Source of the DNA: Clarkia xantiana subsp. parviflora
Lineage: Eukaryota > Streptophyta > Magnoliopsida > Myrtales > Onagraceae
NCBI GenBank assembly: GCA_036873135.1
Contig: JAPTYO010000013.1
Span: forward strand, 22,999,901-23,063,900
Length of the DNA: 64,000 nucleotides
Direction: 5' to 3'
The position numbers were made by a program, and so were the translations under genes. Below, one piece after another: positions 55,155 through 64,000 of this stretch. How positions within the stretch are numbered: position 1 is the stretch's first letter; every line of letters begins with the position of its first letter. The notes beneath the pieces are model-generated. The model had not been told where the DNA came from and did not search any database. It saw only the letters and a list, made by a program, of their open reading frames with translations.

Positions 55155-55913
55155 TGATGGGTTCCGATGTAATCGTCAACCCCGTTAACAGCCAATGGAC
55201 GGCGAGTAGGTCCAATGGGCCTCGTGAAAGCCTGGAAGGCCCAGAGGCCCAGTACGAAGGGTCCCGATTTCAGCGGTCCCGATAAAGGAGCTGAATGCTC
55301 CTGACAAGAAGCCTCTGAGTAGGCCCCGATATGCCTTAGTAAAGGCCCCGATGATAAAAGCCCTGCAAAGGCTGGACCCGTCTCGTGAGACAAAGGGTCC
55401 TGGGTGGTGATCTAGAATGAGATAACTCTGGAGTCCCCGACAGGAGTCGAGACTTGTGATCAGAGGATAAAGACCGAGAAACCCGCCTACTAGATAGAGT
55501 AGTGGGAGACGGTTAAAGATATAGATAAGTCCCCCGAGATACGCAGGGCGTGCCTGAGATACGCGGAAGTATGGGTAAGATACGCGGAGCGTGGGGCGAG
55601 ATATACGGAATCCTGACCGAGATATACGGAATCGTGGCGAGATACACGGAATCATGGGCAAAACGGCCAACCACGGTCACAGGTAACTGAGTAACTTCCC
55701 CTCCTATATAAAGGAGGAAGTTACCTCAGAAAAAAAATCATCTAATACGCACTTAGAATACTGCTGCCACCCCATTGATCGTACACTCATTTAAGCATCG
55801 GAGAGGGATTCTGGGTCACCACCCAGGTCATCCCCTTTTGCAGGATTGCGCGGAGCCCAGGAGTCCATAGCTTTCCGTCAAGGACGTAACGGAGCTTCGC
55901 CCGTGATCCAACA
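55155..55913 (+). repeat. E5 5' LTR
   Basis: TGATGGGTTCCGATG to GTGATCCAACA. U3 carries GAGATACGCGG-like repeats (55540-55660). TATATAAA at 55705-55712, AAGCATCGGAGAGGG at 55793-55807 and CCCCTTTTGCAGG at 55832-55844. Confidence 0.96.
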
Positions 55914-55931
55914 TTGGCGCCGTCTGTGGGA
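55914..55931 (+). promoter_or_regulatory. E5 primer-binding site
   Basis: TTGGCGCCGTCTGTGGGA, directly after the LTR and 37 bases before the Gag start. Confidence 0.82.
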
Positions 55932-55967
55932 AACTAACAAAAAGCCAAAATAGTTTCTACCAGATCA

Positions 55968-58875
55968 ATGGCCGGTGGTGGCAAGAAGAAGCAGGTTCAG
56001 GCTGGCAGTTCTCGTCCCGCAGGAACTGTGAATTCCCCGTTGCCGGAACGTGTTGCTGAACAAGGTGAGAACCCCGCTCTTTCCCAGACAGGGGGGCATG
56101 GTGATGGTTATGAGGTCTCAGTCCGAGACAGGCAAGATATCCCGCGAAGGGAGGAGGACGAGGCTCCCCCGAGCCTGGTGGGGCGCAGAGGAGAAGGAGT
56201 CCCGCGAAGGGAAGAAGGGTCGTCTTCGAACTCGGAGTTAGCCAAGGCAGTAGCAGATGCTATGCCCATATTCTTGGCTGCCATGGAGGCCTTGCTGGAC
56301 AAGAGAGAAGCTGCCAGGAGGACAGAGGAGTTGCCTCCGCGAGAAGAGTTACATCCACCCCCTCCGAAGGTGGTCCCAGAAGAACAGGAGGTTCAAGAGG
56401 TTCCGCCCAGGAGCAGGGGTAAGGAACCCGCGCATTTAGAGAAGTTCGTGGTTGACGGCCCAGGACCAGTGCAAAACAGGACCATTCCCCTGAATGGCCC
56501 CATCACCCCCGATCAGGTGGTGAAGATCGTCAGCATCTGCATGGGCGATCAGAAGCAAATGACATCGGAGCTGAGGGATCGGTCCAGTCATCCTTTCATT
56601 CCGCGGCTGCTGGATACCGTCGCCCCGCCAGGGCTAGGCATCCCGACCATCAAGGAGTACGATGTTGAAGGAGACCCGGTCCGCCATGTTCAGAGACATG
56701 TCCAGGCTTGCATGGGAAGAACCTCAAACGATGACCTCGTGTGTTCGCTGTTCCCGATCACCCTGGGAGAAAGGGCCATGACTTGGTTCTTTAGCCTACC
56801 GCCAGGAAGTATTACGTGCTGGGTTGATATGCACGATCGTTTCATCAAGCAAAATCAAGGTCGGAGGCGTCTCCTGAAGAGCGTCAGGTCCCTAACCCAG
56901 GTGGTGCAGAGACCCGACAAATCGTTGGCATATTACTACCAACGATTCACTGCCAGTGCCGCTGAGATCGATGAAGAGATATCGGAGGGAGAGACCATCC
57001 GCACTTTCCTTCGAAACCTGTCTGCTCCATATGGGTCCGATTTGATGCATAGCGTAGCCGCGAAGGCTGTGTGGAGTATGGAGGCCCTGCAAGCGAGGGT
57101 GAAACAGCAGATCGACGTCCAGGAGTCAAAGATTGCTGCCGGGGAGCTTGATCCTCCAAAGTCGGGAAGAGGAAAGACGTCGTCCAAGCTGTCGGAGGAT
57201 CGTAAAGGGAGCGACAAATCGGAGGGGAGTAGGAACCGTGGTCGCCCCGAGAAAAGGGAGGATAGGCGTCCCCCGAAGAAGGAAAACCGAGAGGGCCGTG
57301 CGGTTCCCATCAACAGCTCGATGACCTCCGTGCTGGCTGTGATGGATCGGCAGGGTCTCGCCCGATACCCCCCGAGGAAAGAAGGAGAGTTCTTGGGAGG
57401 CCGCTCCGACCGTTACTGTCGCTACCATAGAGCCAATGGTCACGACACAGAAAACTGTCGGGAGCTGAAGAAGGAGATAGAAAAGCTGATCCAGAAGGGG
57501 AAGTTGAAGGAGTTCGTCGGAAGAGGAAGGTGCCGATCTCGCTCCAAAAATCGGTCACGGTCCCGTTCCAAGTCTCGTGACCGATCCCCGAAGAAGAAGA
57601 AAGTTGAGTCGGAGCCCGGTGCCCGTAAGGAGAGACGGGGAACCATCAACGTCATTCACGGAGGAATGGCAGCGGGAGGTGACACCACCGCTTCTCGGGA
57701 GAATTATGCTTCTCGCATCTCCGCTGCTGTGGTGTTAGGTAAGAGGTCCCGGTCGTGGACTCTGAAGGAGGAAATGGTGATTTCCTTCTCGGCGGAGGAT
57801 TTGATAGGCGTGGAAAGCCCCCATGATGACGCCCTGGTCGTAACCTTGGATGTAGACAGATTCGAGATGAAGCGGATCCTGATAGATGGACGGAGCTCAT
57901 CCGACATTCTTTTCATGGACGCCTTGGAGGCCATGGGAAAGACAAAGAAGGACCTGACGCAGGTAAACTTCCCGATGGTGGGCTTCTCCGGGTCGACTTC
58001 CTATCCGGTGGGGATGATTACCTTACCAGTAGAGTTTGGTAGTGGCTGGAAGATGGAACGGCGGAACGTGAATTTCGTCGTGGTAGAATCTGCGGGAACG
58101 TACAACGCTATTATCGGGAGGACCACCATTAACCCCCTCATGGCGGTTGCCTCGACAGTCCACCAGAAGATGAAGTTCCCGACTGATCATGGTGTCGGGG
58201 AGGTTAAGGGCGACCAGGTGGCATCACGAAAGTGCTATGTTAATGCCACCCGAAGAAGAAGGAGGGAAGCCATGGCGGTCCTGCAAACCGTTGCCGATCC
58301 TCGAGAAGAGTTTGGGCGTCCCGCCCCAATGGAGGATCTGAAGGAAGTTGAGATCGATGGACCTCGGAGGAAGGTGAAGATCGGGGCTGCTCTATCGGAG
58401 GAGAGAGCCCAAGAGTTGATCGAGCTTCTGAAGGAGTTCAAGGAGCTGTTTGCCTGGTCCCCGAGTGATATGCCAGGTATCAGTCCCGACGTGATTGTGC
58501 ACGAGCTGAAGATTGACCCCGCGATTAAACCTATCGCGCAGAGGAGGCGTCCAATGGGCGCAGACAAGAGAATCGCGATCCAGCAAGAGGTGGGCAGACT
58601 GCTCGACGCTGGATTCATCAAGGAGCTCCGATTCCAGACGTGGGTCGCTAACCCAGTCCTGGTGCGAAAGAGCAATGGAAAGTGGCGGATGTGTGTCGAT
58701 TTCCGCGACTTGAACAAGGCTTGCCCGAAGGATTGCTACCCACTCCCGAGGATTGACCAGCTGGTGGATGCCACATCGGGACATGAGCTGCTGAGCTTCA
58801 TGGATGCCTATTCTGGATACAACCAGATCAAGATGGCGAAGGAGGATGCCCCCCACACAGCTTTTTACGCTGACA
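55968..58875 (+). pseudogene. gag-pol: E5 Gag, protease and N-terminal RT
   Basis: ATG at 55968. Gag core about residues 200-390 (RHVQRHVQACMGRTSNDDLV), zinc knuckle C484-x2-H487-x4-H492-x4-C497, Arg/Ser-rich linker about 521-540, NVIHGG at 561-566. Protease motif is LIDGRSSSDIL with Asp640; Arg replaces the Gly found in E1 and E2, which should impair the active site. RT continues to HTAFYAD, where an extra A near 58873-58876 shifts the frame; the shifted frame runs to 59000 without meaning. Same gene order and spacing as E2. Confidence 0.93.
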
Positions 58876-59736
58876 AGCGACGTCTACCACTACGACGTAA
58901 TGCCCTTCGGATTGATCAATGCCGGAGCAACTTACCAGCGGATGGTAAACAAGTTGTTCGGAGACATGTTGGGAAAGACCATGGAGGCATATGTGGATGA
59001 CATGCTCGTGAAGTCCCGACAGGCAGGAGACCACGTCCAAAACTTGGCGGCGGCGTTCGAGCGGATGAGGTTTCATCAGGTTCGGTTGAACCCGGACAAA
59101 TGTGCTTTCGGGGTGAACTCGGGGAAGTTCCTAGGGTTCATGGTGAGCCAGCGAGGAATCGAGGTGAACCCTGAGAAGCTACGAGCAATCGAAGAGATGC
59201 AGTCCCCGAAGAATCATCGGGAGGTTCAAGTGTTGAATGGCCGGTTGGCCGCGATGAATCGGTTCCTATCCAAGGCGAGTGACAGAGCCATGCCATTTTT
59301 TGATGTGCTGAGGGCCCACAAGAAGTTTGAATGGTCCGACAAGTGCGAGGAGGCATTCCAAGCGCTCAAGCAGCATCTCCGTACCCTCCCGCCGTTGGCG
59401 AAGCCGGCTCCAGGCGAGCCACTTTATCTCTATTTGGCTGTTTCTGATGTTGCTGTTAGTTCTGTGTTGATTAAGCTTGTCAAGGGCAACCAAGTGCCTG
59501 TCTATTATGTAAGCAAGGCATTTGCCAAATCAGAAATGAACTATCCCGCCATTGAGAAGTATCTCTTTGCGTTGATTGTTGCCGCTCGAAAGCTACGACC
59601 TTACTTCCATGCACACGAGGTTACGGTGTTAACCAATCAGCCCTTGAAACACTTTCTGAACCGACCGGAGACGTCGGGGAGATTGGTGAAATGGGCCATC
59701 GAGCTTACGGAGTTCCGTATACATTTTGCTCCGTGA
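58876..59736 (+). pseudogene. pol: E5 RT C-terminal part and Gypsy-type RNase H
   Basis: Resumes at DVYHYDVMPFGLINAGATYQ in the frame read from 58804. YVDD is near 58990. The Gypsy RNase H block includes PVYYVSKAFAKSEMNYP. It ends RIHFAP followed by TGA at 59734-59736, where E1 and E2 have an Arg codon, consistent with a CGA-to-TGA change. Confidence 0.92.
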
Positions 59737-60200
59737 ACTGCTATTAAGGGCCAGGCATTGGCAGATTTTATAGCTGAGTCTACGGCACCCGATCTAGAAG
59801 TAACGGGTCCCGCAGAGGGGGAAACCATGGAGGTCCCGACAACAGAACAACCAGAACAGCCAAAGGAGGAGAACACTTGGGAGATGTACACTGATGGTTC
59901 ATCGAGTGTAGAAGGATCGGGGGCAGGATTCGTATTGATACCGCCCGGTGGAGGCGAACCCTTGCGATATGCTTTGGCCTTAACGTTCAAGGCCACCAAC
60001 AATGAAGCGGAGTACGAGGCTCTCATCACGGGCCTTAAAATTGCCAAGGGTACGGGGGTCGACCATTTGAAAGTGAAGTGCGATGCCAGCTTGATCGTGA
60101 ATCAAGTCCAGGGGAACTATGAAGCAAAGAGCCCGACAATGAGGAAGTATTTGCACGAGGTGCAGACTTTGAAGGGGAGCTTCAAAAGCTTCGATACGAG
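59737..60200 (+). pseudogene. pol: E5 archaeal-type RNase H
   Basis: Continues TAIKGQALADFIAEST, then MYTDGSSSVEGSGAGFVLIP, NNEAEYEALITGLKIA and VKCDASLIVNQV. Near 60198 one base is missing relative to E1 and E2, after GSFKSFD, so the frame drifts and stops at 60240. The last catalytic Asp lies in the next frame (TEADALSKFA). Confidence 0.92.
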
Positions 60201-61607
60201 GGGATCCCGAGGGAAGAAAACACGGAGGCAGACGCCTTGAGCAAGTTTGCTCTGGGAGTGGTCCCTGAGGAGAATCGGAAGGTGCATTTCCTGGAGAGAG
60301 TGATCATCTCAACCATCGATCCATCGGAGGTATGCGTTGTGGAAGCAGGATCGGAGGAAGAAGAGAAGCCCACCTGGATGAACCCGATGGTCACATACCT
60401 GACTACGGGGGTGCTCCCCGATGACGATGTGGCAGCTGTCAGGCTGCGTCGAATTGCGAACGACTACGCGATGGTGGACAACCAGTTATACAAGAAGGGG
60501 CATGTGAAGCCTTTCTTGAAATGCGTGGCGGAGCCTGATACAAATCGGATCCTGAGAGAGCTACACGAGGGAGTCGCGGCCTGTCATGAAGGTGCCCGAT
60601 CTATCGTGAGGAAAGCGCTGAATCTAGGCTACTATTGGCCTTCGATGAATAAGGAGGCGACAGCAATGGTCCGATCCTGTGATGCATGCCAGAGGTACGC
60701 TCCAAATATCATGGCTCCCGCCGCGGACTTAATGCCCATCAGGAGTGCATGGCCTTTCGCGCAATGGGGGATTGACTTGGTGGGACCTCTTACCCAAGCG
60801 AAAGGTCAGTGCAAGTATTTGCTTGTGGCCATCGATTACTTCTCAAAGTGGATAGAGGTTAAAGCATTGGCCAAGACGACGGGACAGCAGATCCTCAAGT
60901 TCCTCCAAACTCAGATCATATCCCGGTATGGGGTTCCTCGAGTGTTGGTCAGCGACAATGGCCCTCCGTTCAATGGGGCTCAGCTGAAGGAGTACCTGGA
61001 GGAATTGAACATTGAGAATCGGGCCGCTTCAGTCCACCATGCTCAGACCAATGGCCAAGTAGAATCAGCCAACAAGATCGTGATGGATGGCTTGAAGAAG
61101 AGAGTCTACGCCTTGCAGGGCCATTGGCTGGATGAGCTTGAAAATGTGCTGTGGGCTGTTAGAACAACACCCAAGCAATCGACGGGGGAGACTCCGTTTG
61201 GCCTGGTCTACGGCACGGAGGCAGTTGCTCCCGTGGAAATAGCGGTGGCGTCCCTTCGCGCGAAATATTACGAACCTCTGACGAACGAGGAAATGAGACG
61301 TCTAGACTTAGACTTGCTCGAGGAGAAAAGATGGAAGGCTGACGAAGTTCAGGCTCGGATGCGTCTGGCAACAGCCCGATATTATAATCGGCGGGTCAAA
61401 TCCCGACAGTTCTTCGTTGGAGAACTTGTCTGGCGGAGGAACGAGTTCATTCATCAAGATCGGATCAACAAGCTATCGCCAAAATGGGAGGGACCTTACA
61501 AGATCGTAGGGATGCCAGCACCCAATGCATACAAGCTAGAGGACCTTGATGGCAAGACGTTGAAGCATTCCTTCAGTGGCGAACACTTGAAGAAGTATCA
61601 TGTTTGA
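60201..61607 (+). pseudogene. pol: E5 integrase
   Basis: Open from the end of RNase H to TGA at 61607. Zinc-binding block HEGVAACHEGARS and SCDACQ, then GIDLVGPLTQ, VSDNGPPF and QTNGQVESANK, giving D, D, E. The C terminus ends LKHSFSGEHLKKYHV. This part alone looks intact but depends on the broken upstream frames for translation. Confidence 0.93.
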
Positions 61608-61639
61608 TATTAAGTCGCCGCGAATGGCGCAAAGTTATC

Positions 61640-62165
61640 TATCAATCCGATGGACGCGACAAAAGCCTTCCGAGGTACGAGAAAAGCCTTACGAGGTACG
61701 AGTAAGTCGCCTTTATGGCGCGACAAAAAGCCTTACGAGGTACGGACAAAAGCCTTACGGGGTATGCGTAAGTCGTCTATATGATGCGGCCAAAAGCCTT
61801 AACAGGTACGGACAAAAGCCCTACGGGGTATGCGTAAGTCGTCTTTATGATGCAACCAAAAGCCTAGGTACGAAAAGGCCCCAATGGGTCCGCGTAAGTC
61901 GTCTATATGATGCGGCCAAAAGCCTTAACGGGTACGAAAAAGCCTTAACAGGTCCGCGTAAGTCGTCTATATGATGCGGCCAAAAGCCTTAACGGGTACG
62001 AAAAAGCCTTAACAGGTCTGCGTAAGTCGTCTATATGATGCGGCCAAAAGCCTTAACAGGTACGAAAAAGCCTTAACGGGTCCGTGAAAGTTGTCTGACA
62101 AAGACGCAATAAAAGCCCTTAAAGGGTACGATTAAAGTCGTCTGATTTGGCGCGATAAAAGCCCT
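61640..62165. repeat. First tandem array in the E5 3' region
   Basis: Irregular units of about 66-70 bases with CGTAAGTCGTCTATATGATG, CGGCCAAAAGCCTTAA and GGTACGAAAAAGCCTTAA, in about seven copies. Confidence 0.9.
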
Positions 62166-62184
62166 AAGGGGTGTGAAAAATGAC

Positions 62185-62545
62185 CTTGGGACGAGAAACC
62201 TTAAGTGGTAAAGTCCCGATTGGACAAGAAACCTTAAGTGGTAAAGTCCCGATTGGACGAGAAACCTTAAGTGGTAAAGTCCCGATTGGACGAGAAACCT
62301 TAAGTGGTAAAGTCTCGATTTGACGAGAAACCTTAAGTGGTGAAGTCCCGATTGGACGAGAAACCTTAAGTGGTGAAGTCCTGATTGGACGAGAAACCTT
62401 AAGTGGTGAAGTCCCGATTGGACGAGAAACCTTAAGTGGTGAAGTCCCGATTGGATGAGAAACCTTAAGTGGTGAAATCACGATTGGATGAGAAGCCTTA
62501 AGTGGCGAAATCCCGATAAGACGAGAAACCTTAAGTGGTAAAGTC
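62185..62545. repeat. 33-base tandem array in the E5 3' region
   Basis: About eleven units of GACGAGAAACCTTAAGTGGT plus (A/G)AAGTCCCGATTG, repeating every 33 bases. Shares the CCTTAAGTGGT word with the E2 array. Confidence 0.94.
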
Positions 62546-62771
62546 TAGAGTAAAGCGTCGGGAGGACGTATGAAGTCATCTTAAACGGTGCATCGAAACG
62601 TTCTAAGTAACGAGTCTAAAGTCGCTTTAAATAGTGCAAATAACTATCGGAATCAAAATAGTTGGAAGACGAAAGTCTTCGACGGCGGTATCGGGAGGTA
62701 TAGAGACAAAAGCCTCCGATAGCGAGGTCAGAAGATCTGGAACTGGAAGACACGACGAACTAAAAGTCCCC

Positions 62772-62788
62772 CATGTCTTGGGGGCAAA
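62772..62788 (+). promoter_or_regulatory. E5 polypurine tract
   Basis: CATGTCTTGGGGGCAAA immediately upstream of the 3' LTR. Confidence 0.83.
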
Positions 62789-63546
62789 TGATGGGTTCCG
62801 ATGTAATCGTCAACCCCGTTAACAGCCAATGGACGGCGAGTAGGTCCAATGGGCCTCGTGAAAGCCTGGAAGGCCCAGAGGCCCAGTACGAAGGGTCCCG
62901 ATTTCAGCGGTCCCGATAAAGGAGCTGAATGCTCCCGACAAGAAGCCTCTGAGTAGGCCCCGATATGCCTTAGTAAAGGCCCCGATGATAAAAGCCCCGC
63001 AGAGGCTGGACCCGTCTCGTGAGACAAAGGGTCCTGGGTGGTGATCTAGAATGAGATAACTCTGGAGTCCCCGACAGGAGTCGAGACTTGTGATCAGAGG
63101 ATAAAGACCGAGAAACCCGCCTACTAGATAGAGTAGTGGGAGACGGTTAAAGATATAGATAAGTCCCCCGAGATACGCAGGGCGTGCCCGAGATACGCGG
63201 AAGTATGGGTAAGATACGCGGAGCGTGGGGCGAGATATACGGAATCCTGACCGAGATATACGGAATCGTGGCGAGATACACGGAATCATGGGCAAAACGG
63301 CCAACCACGGTCACAGGTAACTGAGTAACTTCCCCTCCTATATAAAGGAGGAAGTTACCTCAGAGAACAATCATCTAATACGCACTTAGAATACTGCTGC
63401 CACCCCATTGATCGTATACTCATTTAAGCATCGGAGAGGGATTCTGGGTCACCACCCAGGTCATCCCCTTTTGCAGGATTGCGCGGAGCCCAGGAGTCCA
63501 GAGCTTTCCGTCAAGGACGTAACGGAGCTTCGCCCGTGATCCAACA
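62789..63546 (+). repeat. E5 3' LTR
   Basis: Pairs with 55155-55913. TATATAAA at 63339-63346, AAGCATCGGAGAGGG at 63426-63440, CCCCTTTTGCAGG at 63465-63477. Confidence 0.96.
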
Positions 63547-63872
63547 GGGGTGTGACAGAATGGTATCAGAGCCGACCCGGGACCGTGATCGGGCTCGCGA
63601 ACCAAGGGCTATTGACCCCCGGAGTTCCGATCACCTACCGGGGACAAACGATTCTGGTCTGGGCCGCGACGAGGACATCGCGAGCATTAAGGGGGGTAAA
63701 TTTTGTACCACATCGGTTAGAATAAGAAGATTTGAAGCCTTAATAAGCAAGAGTTGTACTACTCAAGTCCAACAAGAATTCCTCATTTTCTAAGCCCAAG
63801 TGAGGACAACGGGTTTAGTTAGGCTAGGTTGGGCTTAGTGGGGACAGTCGTTCGGGCTTAGTGGGTGTGACA

Positions 63873-64000
63873 AATATAATATAGAGAAATGATATAGAGT
63901 CCGACAGTTGAACTCCGACCAACCTCCGACTGTTTCTGAATATGCCACTACACTTGACAATAATTACAATGAATGCCCCCGTTTCACATTCGGAGTCCCT
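63873..64000. other. Right flank
   Basis: Short unique flank beginning AATAT, the same five bases that precede the Tekay-like LTR at 52555-52559. Nothing else recognised. Confidence 0.4.

Larger units (their letters stand above)
55155..63546 (+). mobile_element. E5: Tat-lineage LTR retrotransposon, gag-pol broken
   Basis: 8392 bases, LTRs of 759 and 758 bases, target duplication GGGGT (55150-55154 and 63547-63551). Order: LTR, primer site, Gag-protease-RT-RNase H-integrase, two tandem arrays, polypurine tract, LTR. Protein and LTR sequences are close to E2, but it lacks the antisense gene and is 3.4 kb shorter. LTRs show about ten differences by eye, near 98.7% identity. Confidence 0.96.
54992..63872 (+). 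mobile_element. TRIM (short LTR retrotransposon) split by E5
   Basis: LTRs begin TGTACCACATC(A/G)GTTAG and end GGGTGTGACA: left copy 54992-55154 plus 63552-63557, right copy 63714-63872. Between them lie about 156 bases with a methionine-tRNA primer site TGGTATCAGAGCC at 63561-63573 and a polypurine AAGGGGGG near 63699-63706. Without E5 the whole element is under 500 bases and non-coding, typical of TRIMs. E5 entered near the 3' end of the left LTR. Confidence 0.85.

Overview
The window is nuclear DNA from a flowering plant, probably a eudicot. It holds one spliced gene of a plant-conserved SEC14/CRAL-TRIO family, a nuclear copy of plastid 16S rRNA, and about 50 kb of nested LTR retrotransposons and small DNA transposons. 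There are no bacterial operons. Apart from the first 2.7 kb, nearly all coding potential belongs to transposable elements.

Layout. 1-3183: SEC14-like gene on the minus strand (three exons, 607-2557) with AT-rich flanks. 3184-3301 plus 12870-12968: one plastid 16S rRNA fragment split by element E1. E1 (3302-12869, minus; target duplication TGGGC) is a young Ty3/Gypsy Tat-lineage element with an intact 1344-residue Pol but no Gag. 13567-14438: a non-autonomous hAT element. 15105-21849: two Ty1/Copia LTRs facing each other, then a decayed Copia element. 21850-49637: an old Tat-like element, E3, that lost most of its coding region. E2 (22958-34713, minus; GGGGC) inserted into its leader, and E4 (37827-48184, plus; GCCAC) into its 3' tandem repeats. 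50028-51951: a Harbinger/Tourist-like element holding a hAT MITE and a solo Copia LTR. 52560-54983: a long Tekay/Del-like LTR. 54992-63872: a TRIM split by E5 (55155-63546, plus; GGGGT).

The Tat elements share one plan. The LTR carries a TATA box and, about 90-130 nt downstream, a GCATCGGAGAGGG block followed by a pyrimidine tract ending in GCAGG. A TTGGCGCCGTC primer-binding site follows the 5' LTR. Then come Gag, protease, RT, two RNase H domains and integrase, a long 3' region full of tandem repeats, and a GGGGGCA polypurine tract. E2 and E4 also carry an intron-containing antisense gene in that 3' region.

Coding capacity is split between elements. E1 has an intact Pol and no Gag. E4 has Gag-protease and a second Gag-like ORF but no RT or integrase. 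E2 and E5 carry complete domain sets broken by a few point lesions. LTR pairs look about 98-99% identical by eye, so the insertions are fairly recent, and they may depend on each other or on relatives elsewhere in the genome for missing proteins. All family assignments rest on motifs I recognise; no database search was run.
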